Positions 26,301-39,752 of a DNA stretch of 64,000 bases are shown here, piece after piece. Position 1 is the first letter of the stretch. Every line of letters begins with the position of its first letter. The DNA lies in the NCBI GenBank assembly GCA_036583965.1, contig JAZBQD010000017.1, positions 29,203,310-29,267,309 of the forward strand, in the 5' to 3' direction. Position numbers and translations under genes: made by a program. This DNA comes from Prunella strophiata (taxonomy: Eukaryota; Chordata; Aves; Passeriformes; Prunellidae). A model generated the notes under the pieces. That model did no database searches and was not told the DNA's origin. It saw only the letters and a program-made list of their open reading frames with translations.

Positions 26301-28394
26301 CAGATTTGGATCAGGTCAGCCAGTGGCCTCCTGGGTGATTAGTCAAGTAAATTGAACTCCCAACTGTTTCATTACAAAAGTGACTTTCCTGGTATCCTAC
26401 TTGTTTTCCTCCCTTCTCTCAGAGCCTCCTCCAAATTAGCAGCATGTTTCTGAGGGCTGGACACAGCATTTCTGCTGCAGTCACTCCAGTAGCAGGCACA
26501 GTGGTGACACTGTTGCTCCACTTCTGTCCCAGTGCTCTTTTCACCCCAGACTCACTTTAGGATACTCCTCTGGGAGAATATCCAGCATAAAATCTGTCAT
26601 GCTGAATATGGGCTGCCTTCTTCATTGACAAGACCTTTGTCCTAATGGTTTGTCTGCACCCAGCTCAAATGGGTTCCAGGTTCTTTCATAGAGTAGTGAC
26701 ATACCTCAGTAATTATTTTCTAATCTGTGTTTATTACAACCTTAGTACTGTAATTTCTTTTATGCCCCCTGATGCCTTGATCCAATCGAGCACCACATCC
26801 CACTGTTAGCTGTCTCCTTAAAGTGGACAGGAAGATTCCTTCTCTTCCTAGAAACAAAGGCAGATTTACCTATCAATGGATATGTTGGCACATATCCCAG
26901 GCCATGTCAGCAGTTTTGTCCCACTAGCTGTCAGTCTGAGAAAGGCTCCTGGGTGTTTGCCACCAGCACACCCTTGTCAAAGTTGACTGCAATATGCCAA
27001 ATCAGCCAGAAGAACCTCCTGGAAGAGACAGTTTCTCCAGGGCAGAGTGGGATTCAGCCCCAAGCTCTGCACCTTGTGTAGCAAAAGCCAAGAGCAAGGA
27101 AGGAGGGAAGTGGTTCTGTGGCCATGGTCTCTCCAGCACAGAACACACAGGCACTACAGGCAGGACCCGTGCTCCTGTCCCCTTGCCATGTCTGCTGTGC
27201 CAGGGTGCAGCCATTCCCAGAGCAGTGACACAGCTCAGCAACTTCACATCATCATGTGAAGGAAGAGTGTCTCCCAGATCCCACGTCATTTTATATTCCT
27301 GCATCGTGGCCAGTGTGTTTTCCTTGGATCCTTCCTGGGGCAACCAGGATTTGACCAAGGTGGCAGGCTGCTAGCCTCCAAACCTGTGTCATTCCTTCAT
27401 CCAGCATGCATCTGCAGTCACAATCATGGCTATAAAGTTCAGGGTGGCTCCTTGCAAGGAAAAGAAGGTGCATCAACATCTAAACATCTCCCTGTGCCCA
27501 GCTGCTGGAAAAAACTTGAAGGTATTTCCAGCTGTTTGAGAGAGATTTTAATGTATGGAAGGGTCTGTCCCAGCTCTGCTCCATGGTTGCATCCTGTCCA
27601 AAGGAACAAGAGGATGCCTTCAACTGCTGTAAAAGTGAAGCCGTGCTTGGAAATCTGACCTAAGTCACCCAGCCTGTCATCAGAGAGTGTTAAAAAAGAA
27701 GGACCACTCCACAAAGACAACCAGGGCTTTTCTTCCTCATTATGTGTTTTCTCCAGGGTACTTATTTACCACAAATTTAAAGATTTTGATCAGCATTACT
27801 GTGAGCCCAAAACACTCCGAGGCATTGGGGCATGAAGGGCACTGGGAAACATTTTTTAGCCAAATAATTGCTTAATGTCTTTTCATTTAGAAGGCATTTT
27901 GATGACAAGTTCCACAGGGATGAATTCAAATACTGTCTCAAGATTCATTTAATGTGAGCCAGGTGAGACATGACTATAATGGGCTTCAATTTGATTTGGA
28001 TTCATTTTACTGCCTTTCCAGAACTCTTGTTCATTAACAAATGTTTGCTGTATGAACTTTTTTAACTAGTAAAGTATTTTAATACCCACCAGTAGCTGTT
28101 TGGCTTGACTATTACTCAAGACACTCTCAAAAAGCTCAAATTTCCTTTGATAAGCATGGAGGCCCTGTAGCAAGGCACTGAACACAACACAAAGGAACTT
28201 GAAGGTTGAGTTAATTTTGTGTGAGAAAACCTCAAGTGCAGACATTATCTTTTGTTTCTAAGAGTACATTTGTCAGCTCATTGCATAAGGAAAAGAAATT
28301 AACTCAGTGGACTATGGATAACTTTTTTGAATAAATGCAGATCAGACTTGTTTCAGTTTTGGGTTTTGGATGACGAGCCATGCATAGCTATGAA

Positions 28395-28443
<49 letters not shown>

Positions 28444-31400
28444 AGTGAATTCATTGACTGAGTAGCAGCAAATTTTGTAAGGAGGTGGACCAAGAAAGAG
28501 GTGCAGCAGTCCAAGCAGTGGACAGAAACCTTTGTCCCTCAAGACTGAGCATTCACAAACTATGCCTAAACTGATGGCTTCAAGCAGCAGGACAAGCAAG
28601 GAGGAAGAGCATATGGCTTTTTTCATGTTGTGGCTTATGCCAAACATTTTGTCATGCATGTTGGGGTTTTGGAGAGATTTAGTGCTTTACAAGCACATGA
28701 AAAGGTCCATAAGCAGGGCCATGATTGCATAAACAGAGGAAGGTGCATTCTGGATGCTGCAAGGAGACATTCAGGGGTGGTCTTGTGACTTACAAGAGAC
28801 AGTAGGCACTAGTTTTATCATCCCTACAGGTTGTCCCTACCTTGCAGTGCTTCCTTATTTTCAGAATAACTCCCAGAAGCTTACAAGAATACTCCTGCAC
28901 ACTGCAGATGTTCCAGCCTGTAATACAAACATCCCCCTCCCTTCCTCCCAGGACTCCTTCACCAGATCAGCCAGGGATCCTGAAGCTACCTGAGGTTTTC
29001 AGAGACAAGCAAATATTAACATTTCAAAAATCACAGGGCTCCTAGGGGGCAGCAGGGTGGCCAAAGCTGTATCTGACAGAAGCTCACCCCTCTGCGTCTC
29101 CATCCAGTACCATGTGGCTTTCTCTAGCACAAACTCCTCCATCCAGAATAAAGGCACAGGCAAAAGGTTGTTCTCCTTGTCATGGAAGTTTTCCCACTGA
29201 GAGGAAAATTTCCTCCAATGTACAAAAAGGAAACAATAAAACCAGCTATATAATAACAAATAATATTATTTGCTTTGAGTTGTCAGAATTTAGTTTAGTG
29301 TCTCCATGTGAAGTTCTCAGATCACAGAAGCTGACTCTTATAGTGAATAACTTTTAAATCTGCTATGTATGAATGGATATTCATAATGCCACAGCAGTAG
29401 GCTGGAAGAGTGCACACATAAACAATTAATCCTAATCCACAACACATACATGACTCCAGCTCTCTACATTTCCCACTCTATATCTTTCAACAGCAGGAAT
29501 TTCACATTACGATCACTTCCAACTCTAAGTATCTTATTTTGGAAATAATCTTTTCAAAATATGTTAATGCCTTAAGCATCCCACACAGAACTGGTTGCTC
29601 TGAGTTCTCCATTATTCTTTTAGCATAGTCAATGCACACTTAAAATTTCCTAATAGGTACTAAGAAGCTCAAGGCAGAAAAGATTTCCAAAATAACTCAT
29701 GCTATTTTCAGAGAATCCAATTTAAACAAGTGCCAGCTAAAATATTTTTGGATTGAAAAGTTTTCTATAGTAACTTGCAAATACAAAATCAGTCACCAGG
29801 ACAGTTCTAGCTGCTATCTTTTTTGTCACAGACCCATACTTCTGTCCAGTTAAAAATTCCTACTTTGAAAATAAAAAGGTGTGAGGTGAGCACTGATTTT
29901 TATCTAAATGTTTCAAAAAACAGATTCATGTTTCTAAACCACAGACTACAGGTGGGGTCAAAGGATAAGTCTGTCCAGGGTTTGCTCCTACAGCTGCTGG
30001 AGCAAATGTAGATATACATTCTGAACACAGGATTGATTGTCAGGTTCTGGCCAGTGCAAGTTTGGGGCATTTGTGGCCCACAGACCTGTGCAGATCTCAC
30101 AGACCTTGTGTTGCAGCATCCCAGAAAAGTGCATTTGCAAGATCAAGACCAGAAGACCCACTGCACCTATTCTATTTTTCATCCTGGCTCCCCCTTTAAA
30201 TTCTCACTGCAAAGCAAAGCAAAAGCTACTTTGTGATATATAAAAGGGGGAAAACTGGAGCTGGACATAAAGAGAAGCTGAAAACCTGATGTCGGTCACA
30301 CAGAGCTATTGGGTAGCTCTGTTATTTTGTTTCCAAATGGTTTCTGGTAAAGCTTTTGGGATGTTCTCTGCCCATCTGAAAGTCAGGCTGCAGATCTCAG
30401 CCTCTATATGAGAAATTAAGCACCTGCCTTTCAGCAAGCAATTTCCAGACTCCAGGCTCTCCTCACAGATTCCTGCGACCCTTACTGTGTGCACCCAAGT
30501 CAAAGATTCTGTTAGGAGGAGGTAGGAAAGGTATGAAGGCTGTGCTTAAATGCTCAGGCAGGCAGGGAAACATGGCTCTTGCTCTTCAACATGTGCTGCT
30601 GCTGTGAACCCTCCTGCCCACCCTGGTGCTGGGCTGGGGAGAGGGCAGCCCCTGCTCAGTGCATCCAGGCCCCTGGACACGGGATCCTGCTTCTGCTCTG
30701 AACAGCTTGGAGACAGCTTCTCTCTCACAGCAGCTCCTCATGTCCCTGCACCACTCCCCAAACTCCCCTGCCACCTTTTCATAGCTCAATCTTTCTATTT
30801 AGCTGCTTTACTTCCATCACTGAAGACTGGTCCCCTGGGGCAGCTCTGTAAGTAGAATCAGCAGATGGAATTGTCTGCATCAAGAAGCAAACAGCAAAAA
30901 AACACCTTCTTTAGCCCCAAAGAAGTGGATGTCAAGCACCTTCCTTTCCTAGAGAGATGGAGACTGTACAGGTCTTTAGCATGACATTAGCTGCCACACA
31001 GCAGACCCCAGCACACAGGAAGATTTGAAAGCCTACATCCTAGAAGCTCAACAAGATCAATCCCACTGGGATGGAGGAGCCAAGGCAGAGCACTGACTAG
31101 CACCCACACGCATCACTTCTTCCTCTGTCTCAGTAGGACAGACAGAGCACAAGCCATCAGGAAAGTTCACACACTGCTGCTTTAAATAGCAGCTAATTCC
31201 CAGAGCCCAGAACTCAACAGAAAGCTGCCTGAGGAAAAGCATTCAACAGCCTGAAAATCCCAAATTAATTCATTCTGATCGCTGCTGCCAAATAAACTGA
31301 AGTGGATTAATGGCAGCACATAGCAGACAAGGGCTGGCTTTTGGCTTGTTGCTTGGCTCTCCAGAAGGCATCACAGCACATCTCAGTGCAGGGAGTTCCA

Positions 31401-33017
31401 GTTGCTCTGCCCCCAAGCAGCTTTGGTAAGACAGGAGGCCAGGGGGCTGGGGCTGGGGTTCCACAATGTGTGTGGGCATGCATCTGCTTTCAAGGACATG
31501 TTGAAAATCCACCAAAATCAGCCTGTGGAGGACCAGGGCTGAGTTTACACCCTGCCCCAGCAGCCTCAGTGCAGCTGCTCACCCCACACTGTGCCAGTGC
31601 CATTACCTCAGCACTGAACCACCCCCCCTGGCCCATCCCTGTCTGCAGAGGGTGCCTCCTCACCCAGGATCTCACACTAAACTCCTTTCCTGCCACATCC
31701 CGCCTGTGTCACACCCTCCAGGTAGATCCTCTTAAGACAGAAGCAACAGTTACCTCCAGGCAGTGCTGGTGCCCACACCATGGGTATGGGGTTTCTGTCT
31801 TCCCTCATAGCCCATAGTGCCAGAACTCCACACACCAAAAGTGAAATCTCCCAAATGAACATGTGCAAACTTTGGAAAATGGTGGTGGCTTTCTGTAAAG
31901 CACAGAAATTAGGAGTTCCCCATCTTCCATTTCATTTGGGAGTCTCATCCTCTGGCAGCCCTTAGCTCCTTGAAACAATGTCCCCAAGGAGCTCCACCCT
32001 CACTGTCAGCACCTCATCAACCAACTTCTTGCTTTTGTTGGGTGCACCCGAGAGAGCAACATGCCCAGAAAACTGCTCCCCTCTTAGATTAGACACTGGA
32101 GATCCATGCACACCTTCAGATAACTCTGTTCTTGGCAGTACACAAGCCCCTTGAAACTGTGTTGCTTTTCTTATCTGGACAAGATAACCCTGCTCACTTT
32201 GTCAGTTTAAGAAAGGTTTTGCCTTTTCTTCACAAATTCTCTTTGAGGTCTGGAAAACAGTTGTCTTCAGGTCAGTAAAGTCTCCAACAGTTGGAAGGAA
32301 CCACTGAAATGTTGCTTCTGTTGCTTCTGAGTAGGCTCACCAGAGAAATCATTCCTGTCCAGCTACTTAGATGAACATGGACGTTCACAAGTCTGGGTGG
32401 GACTGCTGAGTACCAGCTTAAAGGACTTAAGACCAGTTGAAAGCTTCCCACAGAGCTGCAGGAATTGGCAAGCACTTCCTTCCTGCACATCAGCTGGGAG
32501 TAAGGTGCTTCCAGGGCTTTGCCCATCCACCTGCAGTGTAGTAGGCTGCCTTCTTCCACAAGCCCTTGCGGATGGCCATATCAGGAAATGTTGTTAGTTG
32601 GGGCTTCTGGAAGGTGGGACATGTTTTCCTTTGGCTTTCCTATGTTTTATCACTGATATTTCCCTCACATGCATATTCTTTGTGTAGGCATTCATGCAAG
32701 AACTTGCCTGATTTTTGCCTTACCTAATTAAATTTATTCTCTCCCCTGTGTGCCTTGCCTTTACAAGAAATCATGTCATTTCTAGATCTGACCCTGTCTT
32801 GCGCACAGGGACATCTCGCCTGGTTCCCTGCAGGTCACACTGCAAGCTGTGCTGAGGGCAAGGCTCTTTGTTTTCCCTCTCAGTCCTTCAGCTTGCATAA
32901 GTAATGTAAATATTCACAGCACAGAGGAAAACAGCTCATTAACTGAGGGAGGAACCTCAGCTCTGATGGATGCTCAGCTGCTTCACACAAAGAAAAAGAG
33001 AGTCAGCAGGAGGGGGT
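23358..33017. other. Intergenic DNA with a (TG)n tract, no gene seen
   Basis: T-rich runs occur at 23771-23803 and a (TG)n microsatellite at 28399-28439. Many short GC-moderate ORFs occur on both strands (for example near 25.2-26.1, 27.0-27.7 and 31.3-31.9 kb). They overlap each other in several frames and show no conserved motif or coding bias, so none is annotated as a gene. Confidence 0.55.
28399..28439. repeat. (TG)n microsatellite, about 20 units
   Basis: A pure TG dinucleotide run that yields a His/Thr repeat frame on the minus strand, which is not a gene. Confidence 0.97.
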
Positions 33018-34041
33018 TGTGCTGGGTTTGTGTGGACAGGCATTGGTGGTGGGGGGACTCCAAGAGTGGCCCCATGTCCACAGAGCCCATGCCAAATGGC
33101 TCCAGGATGGACCTGCCACTGGTCAGGGCTGAGACAGCCAAGAATTATAGCAATGCCTCTGTGATAACATATTTTAGGAGGAAAAAAAAAAGTTTCTGTG
33201 CAGATGCAATTGTGACCAGAGAAGACTGGGATGAGAATATGAGAGAGGAACAACTCTGTAGACACAAATGTCAGTGCAGCAGGAGGGGCAGGAGGTGCTC
33301 CAGGCACCAGAGCTGAGATTCCCCTGCAGGCTGTGGTGCAGCCCATGGTGAAGCAGCTGTGCCCCTGCAGCCCTTGGGGATTCACAGGGATGCAGAGATC
33401 CACCTGCACCCCATGGAGGTGCCCATGCTGGAGCAGGTGGATGCGTGGAAGAGGCTGTGACCCTGTGGGAGACCCCTGCTGGAACTGGCTCCTGGCAGGC
33501 ACCTGCAGACCCATGGACAGAGGAGCTGGAGCAGATTTCCTGGTAAGACTTGTGACCCTGTGAGGGACCCATGCTGGAGCAGACTGTGCCAGAAGAACTG
33601 CACCCTGTGTAAGAATGACCCATGTTGCAGCAGTTCATGGAGAACTGTCCCAGTGAGAGGGATGCCATGCTGGAGCAGGGGAACAACTCCTGCCTCTGAG
33701 CAGCAGCAGAAACATGTGATGAACTGACCCCCATTCCCTGTCTCCCTGTTCCTCTGGAGAAGGAGATAGAGCTGGGAAGGGGCAGGGAGAGAGGAAGGGA
33801 AGATGTTTTTTAAAGCTTCTTTTATTTCTCATTATCCTGCTCTGATTTTGCTACCAATAAATTCAATTAATATCCTCAAGCTGAGTCAGTTTTGCCCATG
33901 ATGGTATTTGGTGAGTGATCTCTCCCAGTCCTGATCTGAACCCATGAACATTTTGTTATATTTTCCCTCCCCTGTGCACGGTTGGAGAGGAGTGAGAGTG
34001 TGCCTTTGGTGGGTGCCTGGCATCCAGCCAGGGTCAAACCA
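33018..34041 (+). mobile_element. Solo LTR of avian ERVL-type endogenous retrovirus
   Basis: The segment begins TGTGCTGGGTTTGTGTGG and ends CATCCAGCCAGGGTCAAACCA, so it has TG...CA ends. Inside it repeats phrases such as ATGCTGGAGCAG several times and has a poly(A) signal (AATAAA near 33856) followed by a U5-like stretch. I recognise this layout as the common avian ERVL-type LTR. No gag, pol or env sequence adjoins it, so it is a solo LTR left by recombination. I could not find a matching target-site duplication, so the exact ends are approximate. Confidence 0.78.
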
Positions 34042-35324
34042 CTTCAAGGGTAGAAGCACACTTCATTTAAAGCTCCTGACTGCCTGGAGCTGGAGGGACT
34101 CAGACAACTGTCCCCTCGTCTTGGCCATATTGAAGCTCTAATCAGAGGGCTCGGGAGAAAAACCTGCCACTTCCAGTTTTCTGTCCCATTTTGTGACCCA
34201 TCTCCAAGTTTTACCTCTAACCTTGAAATCAATGCTGTGAATTCAGCCTGGACTGGGGAAGCTGAGCATGAGTAGAAGCTCATTTTCCTGTGAATACATT
34301 GCACAGCAGAAGAAAGGACAGGATAAATGTTTCCCTTTTGCCCTCCCCATGCCTCATCCTGCAGGATCAGAGCTAGACCAGCTGCAGTTTCCATGCCATA
34401 GTATGCTGCCAGCCTCATCAGTCAGCAGACTGAAATACTCCTGGGTTTGTGTTGTTTTACACAACAGACAGCAGTTATGGAGAAGCATGCAGAAGAGGAT
34501 GAGTTTGATCTCTGCCATTTAATTTGAGAAAAATTTTAATTTGTCATTAAAAGGAGTACAATCCCAGAAAGTTCCCCCTACCCCATTTGTCTACATACCA
34601 ACAAGGCAGTAATTGCCCTGTGAAAGTAGAGGCACAGCACTACTGATCTAAAACAGCTTTTCTCTCTCTTGAAACATAGTAGTTTCTCTCAACACAGCTA
34701 TGTGAAATGCAGCAGATGGACAAACACATACACAGAAAGGCATGCACAAAGTTGTGAAATGCACCCTGAAAGAGGCACATGGTAGTGGTGCTCCCACAAG
34801 TTGGTTTGTGTGCAGCTGAGTAGTGCAAGGACTTAGCAGTCAAAGCAAGAGAGGGTAGAAGTTGCCTGAAAGCTAGAAGCAATGACACAGAAACAAGCAA
34901 AACAAGCAAATGCAGATGCTGTCTTCCACTTGGAGTGGTCTTGCATGCTCCTGTAAGAGGCTGTGTTTCAGAAAATAAGGGATTTCTAGACACATATCTA
35001 TTCACAGGCTTGCTGTGTTTTTCTTTCACCAGTAAAACTCTCTCTCTTTAAAGCAGTGAAAATTCTCAACCACTTTCTAGCTTCATCTTTCTTAAAACAA
35101 GCTTCCCTCCTTCATTCACAAGTTGTGACAGGACCTTTTTTGAGATGTTACCTTGAGGGAGCAAGCAGCTCTGTGAAGCAGGAGCCATAAAATTAGTGTT
35201 TTGTAAAACATTCATGCACGAAAAAGGAAATTGCTCTGTACTATCAATTCCAGCAATGCTCAGGGTGCAATGTCTATGGATATTTGTACATTACTTTTAC
35301 AGCTTTCCCGCCCTATTCCTGATT
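34042..35324. other. Intergenic DNA, nothing recognised
   Basis: No repeat family, exon or RNA gene is recognised. Open frames are short and overlap in several frames. Confidence 0.5.
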
Positions 35325-35560
35325 TTCATAGCATCATAGAAAGATTTGGCTTGTGAGGGATCTTTGGAGATACTGTAGCCCAAGACCCCTGCAATAAGCA
35401 GTGACATCTTCAACTCTGTCAGGTAGCTCAGAAACCTGTCCAACCTGGCCTTGAACATTTCCAGGAATGGTGCACCCACCATCTCCCTGGGAAACCTGTG
35501 CCAGTGTTTCACCACCCTTATAATGAAATATTTCTTCCTTATATCTAGTCTAAATCTCAT
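35325..35560 (-). mobile_element. CR1 LINE 3' fragment (first of two adjacent)
   Basis: The + strand carries the reverse complement of a CR1 3' tail (AGCATCATAGAAAG), then a typical 3' UTR including CCTGTCCAACCTGGCCTTGA and CACCACCCTTATAATGAAA. It stops where a second CR1 tail begins at about 35558. It is short and diverged. Confidence 0.88.
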
Positions 35561-36020
35561 AGAATCCTATAATCATAAAATTATTTGAGTTAGAAGGGAC
35601 CTCAAAGCTCATCTAGTTCCAAGCCCCTTGCCATGGGCCAGGACACAATTCACTAGACCAGGTTGCTCAGAGCTCAACCCAGCCTGACCTTGATTGCTGC
35701 CAGGAATGGGGCATCCACAGCTTCTCTGAGCACTACCCTAACAGTAAAGAATTTTTTCCTAATTCTAAATCTACCTTCTAGTAGTTTAAAACCATTGCTG
35801 CAGATCCTAATAAAATGTTTGTCCCCATCTTTCTTATAAAGGCCCTTTAAGTACTGGATGGTGCTGTAAGTCTTCTAGGATGTTTTTCTCCAGGCTGAAC
35901 AGCCTAAATTCTCTCATCCTGTCCTCCTAGGAGAAGTGCTCCAGCCCTCTGATCATTCTTGTGGCTCTTCTCTGGATCCACTAGGTGACCTGCTTAGGTC
36001 CATGTCTTTCTTGTACTGTT
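35561..36020 (-). mobile_element. CR1 LINE 3' fragment (second of two adjacent)
   Basis: A fresh CR1 3' tail (TCATAGAATCCTATAATCAT) opens directly after the previous fragment. It is followed by GTTAGAAGGGACCTCAAAGC and the ORF2-end region with TTCTCCAGGCTGAACAGCC and TGGCTCTTCTCTGGATCCA. It has the same orientation as its neighbour, so two separate insertions lie head to tail. Confidence 0.9.
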
Positions 36021-38293
36021 TTTCTACCTCCACTACATCAAGGCACATTGCTCTGTGCAGGTCTGAAGCTGCACAGAGGGTGATGATGACAGGATCCCAT
36101 GAAGTGCTTACTAGTCAGCAAGTGAGGCTAAACACAGTGGGATCCCAGCACTCAAATATTGTACTGTGGGATGCTGCTCATAAGAAATCATCCAGTGTGG
36201 AACAGAATGAATGCTCAATGAGATGGAGAGAGAGAGTTCTCAGTAATAGCAGGGAGTTTGGCAGTTCTTACAAATGCTACTGGTCTTCAAACTACCTTAG
36301 TTTTCCAATGCTAGTAATTTTGTCCAGCCTATGTTTTCAAGCCATCTTTAGTTTTCTTTGTATTTCAATTCACAAATAGAGTGGATTGAAGTTAGTCACA
36401 AGCCCTCAAGAAACACCTTGAAAAAAGATTTCAACATAGCTTTTCCACATTGCCACCAAGAAGTTGAAGGATCACTCTCTGACCCTGGATTTGCATATTT
36501 GAGTCTTCCTCTTCTGCCTCTGTTCATTTGTCTTCCTGGTGTTTTCTATGTCCCATCTGGCTACTTCCATCTGATTCCAAACACTCCATCCACACTGCTC
36601 TTTTCCTGCCTGCAACTGTTCTCACCACTTCTCCTCTCCTGCCAAGTCTCTCCCTCCAACGACCAGCCCTGCTCAGGATGAGCTGGAGAGTGCCTCTCCG
36701 AGTATCAGTCTGCTAAGTGCAGACCCAGCCTTGAACACAAGAGTAGCTGGATGTCTGTGTCATCCCTTGAGAAGGCCTTCTCCACTTGCTTAAGCATTTT
36801 CAGGATCTGGATCTTTGATGCCCTTGAATTAGAGAATGCACCATTCTCTTCGCATGATCAACAGCACTCAAGGCAATTACACTCAGAAAACAGTACTCAA
36901 TATGCATATGCCTACATAAAAGCAGCATGACACTAACATTTCAAATGAAGAATTAAACTGATTTGGTCTTTATTTTCTAAGAGTACTTCATACATCTCAA
37001 GCAATACAGCATCAGGCAAGTAAGAGATTTCAGTGATGGCAAATGGAAATTATTTGCAAGTTAGGGCTCTCTTGGCACTATGAGGAAAATGCCCCTGATT
37101 CCAGTGGGAATAAGCAAGGCCCAATTAAAAAGCCCATTCCAGGGAAACAGTAAGTTTAGTGGAGTTTGGGGGGAGGGTGTGGGGGGGGTGCATGTCACAT
37201 GTAAGAATGTAAAATAATCTGATTGTTCTGATGAAAAAAATCCAGCAATTCGATTTAAGCATCCAACAGCAGGTAAAACACTTCCAGGGAAGTTACACTT
37301 GCTCTGTATTCAGCTAAGATATTTTCAAACCATCACATATCAAAATACAGACTAATTATAGCCTTAGCATAAAAGAGGAAAACTGCCCAATCTCTGTGCT
37401 TTTGTTTCATCTAATCTACGTTCATTGCACTCCTCATGCAAATGAGCACATTTGTTACAAATGGAGTAAAATTACTTTCCTAATCATCTAGTATTTTATC
37501 ATCTGAGTTTCAGGCTTTAAATATCTTGTTTGTCTATACCTGTCTGCTAGCTGTGGTATACAGCAAGTGGTGTACTTTTGGTATCATGATGTTTGCTCTG
37601 CAAAATTCACCCTAGGGCAAGCAAGCAGGCTCCACACAAGTGACCCTTAAAATGCAGGAGGAAAGCCAGACCTTAGTCTGTCTCTGCTGATCTGTGAGCT
37701 AGGACAGTGTTGTGTGTCTCTTTGGGTGGCAGACAGCCCCCAGTCATGGCCCTACAGCATTCAGTGAAGAGGGAAAAGTGCTCATTCCCAGCTCACTGTC
37801 CAAGTCTTAGGCAGGCTGTGTGACACTCCTGGCTCCCTTTCTGCTGAGATGGGAATCCAGTGCAGACAGTGTCACATACCCTGACAGATGCAGCAGTGTG
37901 GGGGAAAGATGGAAAGGGTGACTCATTTCTATCCTGCACTTGTATTCAGGAATCAAAACAGGCAGCAGCTGTCCAGACTCCACCACCAGGATGCTAAGGC
38001 AGAGGTGCAGGTGTTGACCATGGTTGTGGATAAGAGCCTTAATCAAAATCACAGTAAAATTCTGCTACTGAGGCACATTTGTCAGATGACTGTCTCTTTA
38101 GTGAGTAAGAAGGAACTTGTAGGAGCTTCTTCACTTTGCATTTAAATAAGGTTGTTCCAGGACCAGAGGAACTAGGTTCCCTGGCAAGGTCAGGTTTCAA
38201 CACCTGTTCTTTGCCCAAAGCCCATGTGCATGAACTGGTCAGGCTGCTGTTATGTGGAATGGGCACTAATTAAGTTCTGACTGTCCAGTCTTC
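36021..38293. other. Intergenic DNA with a perfect hairpin, no gene seen
   Basis: A 10-base perfect inverted repeat with an 8-base loop lies at 36051-36078, close to the CR1 boundary. The remainder is AT-rich and without recognisable repeats or exons. A G-run stretch occurs near 37166-37190. Confidence 0.5.
36051..36078. repeat. Perfect inverted repeat CTCTGTGCAG / CTGCACAGAG
   Basis: Arms at 36051-36060 and 36069-36078 are perfectly complementary around the 8-base loop GTCTGAAG. No known element end or RNA family is recognised. Chance occurrence is possible. Confidence 0.7.
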
Positions 38294-39375
38294 AGAATCA
38301 CTGAATTTTTGGGGTTGGAAGGGACCTCAGAAGATCATCCAGTCCAGCCCTCCCTGCCAAAGCAGGGTCACCCTGAGCAGCTGTCACAGGAACATGTCCG
38401 GGTGGGTTTTGAACACCTCCAGAGAGGGAGACACAACGACCTCCCTGGGCAGCCTGTTCCAGTGCTCTGCCACCCTCAATGTAAAGAAATTCCTCCTTGT
38501 GTTGAGGTGAAATTTCTTGTGTTATGGTTATGGCCATTAACCCTTGCTCTGTTGCTGGCTCTGCTGAGAAGAGTCTAGCAGCATCCTCTGGGCAAGTGCC
38601 TTGGATATTTGTATGCAAATACAGATCCCTCAGTCTTCTCTGTCTTCTCTTCTCCAGATTAAATAGGCCAAGGTCTCACAGCTTCTCTTTCTCTATTCTC
38701 ATAAGAGAGATGCTCCAGGCCCCAGATCATCTTGGCAACTCTCCACTCGGCCCTCTCCAGTAGCTCCTTGTCTTTCTTGTCCTGAGGAGCCCAGAAGTGG
38801 ACACAGCATTCCAGATGTGCCTCACTGCAGTGGAGTAGAGGGGGACAATCACCTCCCCTGACCTGCTGGCCACACTCTTCCTGATGCCCCTGGGATCCCA
38901 CTGGCCCTCCTGGCTGCAAGGGCACTGCTGGCTCATGGACAGCTTGTTGTCCACCAGGACCCCCAGGTCCTTCTGCACAGAGCTGCTCTCCAGCAGTCAG
39001 TCCCCAGCCTGTGCTGCTGCCTGGGGCTGTTCCTCCCCAGGTGCAGGATCTAAGCTTGCCCTTGTTGAACCCCAATAGGTTTCTCTCTGCCCAGTTCTCC
39101 AGCCCAAAAAGTGAGTGGCAGCAAAGCCTTCAGGTTTTTCAGCCACCCCCCTCCCCCAGTTTGTTGATAAACAAGCTGAGTAAGACTGGACCCAGTATTG
39201 ATCCCTGGGGAATGCCACCACTACAGGCTTCAACTGTGCTGGTCACAACCCTCTGAGCTCTGCCATTTCAGCCAGTTCTTGATCCAGCTCACTGTCTGTT
39301 CATTTAATCCACATTTCCTGAGTTTACCTACAAGGATGTTACGTGAGACAGTGTAAAAGTCAGGGTAGTAGCAGA
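38294..39375 (-). mobile_element. CR1 LINE, 3' part of ORF2 plus 3' UTR
   Basis: The + strand begins with a reverse-complement CR1 tail (CAGAATCACTGAATTTTTGG) and runs about 1.1 kb into ORF2. On the minus strand the reading matches the CR1 ORF2 C-terminus: KDLGVLVDNKLSMSQQCP, then VIVPLYSTAV, FWAPQDKKDKELLERAEW and KMIWGLEHLSYENRE. Frame changes and stops show it is dead. It is 5'-truncated near a palm-domain region (TGGGGAATGCCACCACTAC on +). Confidence 0.94.
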
Positions 39376-39685
39376 GGCCTGCCCTGTGAACTTTCTACAT
39401 AAGACATTGTGGATGTTCAGCCAAGAGATATGGGAACTCAGAATATCCTGTGACCTCTGTTTTTCTCCAGGTTTGATTTAAGCAGGTCAGCAGGACAGAT
39501 AAGGTCACATACATTTTGTTTCCTTCTGTTCCCCTTTCTCTCTACTAGCAAAACTTTTTGAGTAGCATGTTGACATCAAAGCCTATTGGAAGTCAGCTGT
39601 TGTGAATTTATATGTAGCTGGACTATTGATTACAGTCAGACAACTGTCTTGACTATTGTGATTGGGTTTTTCTAGTTGGGGTGGG

Positions 39686-39752
39686 TTTTGGTTTGGCTTG
39701 GTTTGGTTTGGTTTGGTTTGGTTTGGTTTGGTTTGGTTTGGTTTGGTTTGGG
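39686..39752. repeat. (GGTTT)n microsatellite
   Basis: About thirteen GGTTT units, the first ones imperfect, are followed by a G run and T-rich sequence. Its reverse complement is AAACC, unlike the vertebrate telomere unit TTAGGG. Confidence 0.93.

Noticed and set aside
33174..33734. Overlapping 155-186 residue ORFs on both strands
   Set aside because: They lie inside the ERVL-type LTR, which is non-coding.
39686..39752. Interstitial telomere repeat
   Set aside because: The unit is GGTTT, not TTAGGG or its complement.
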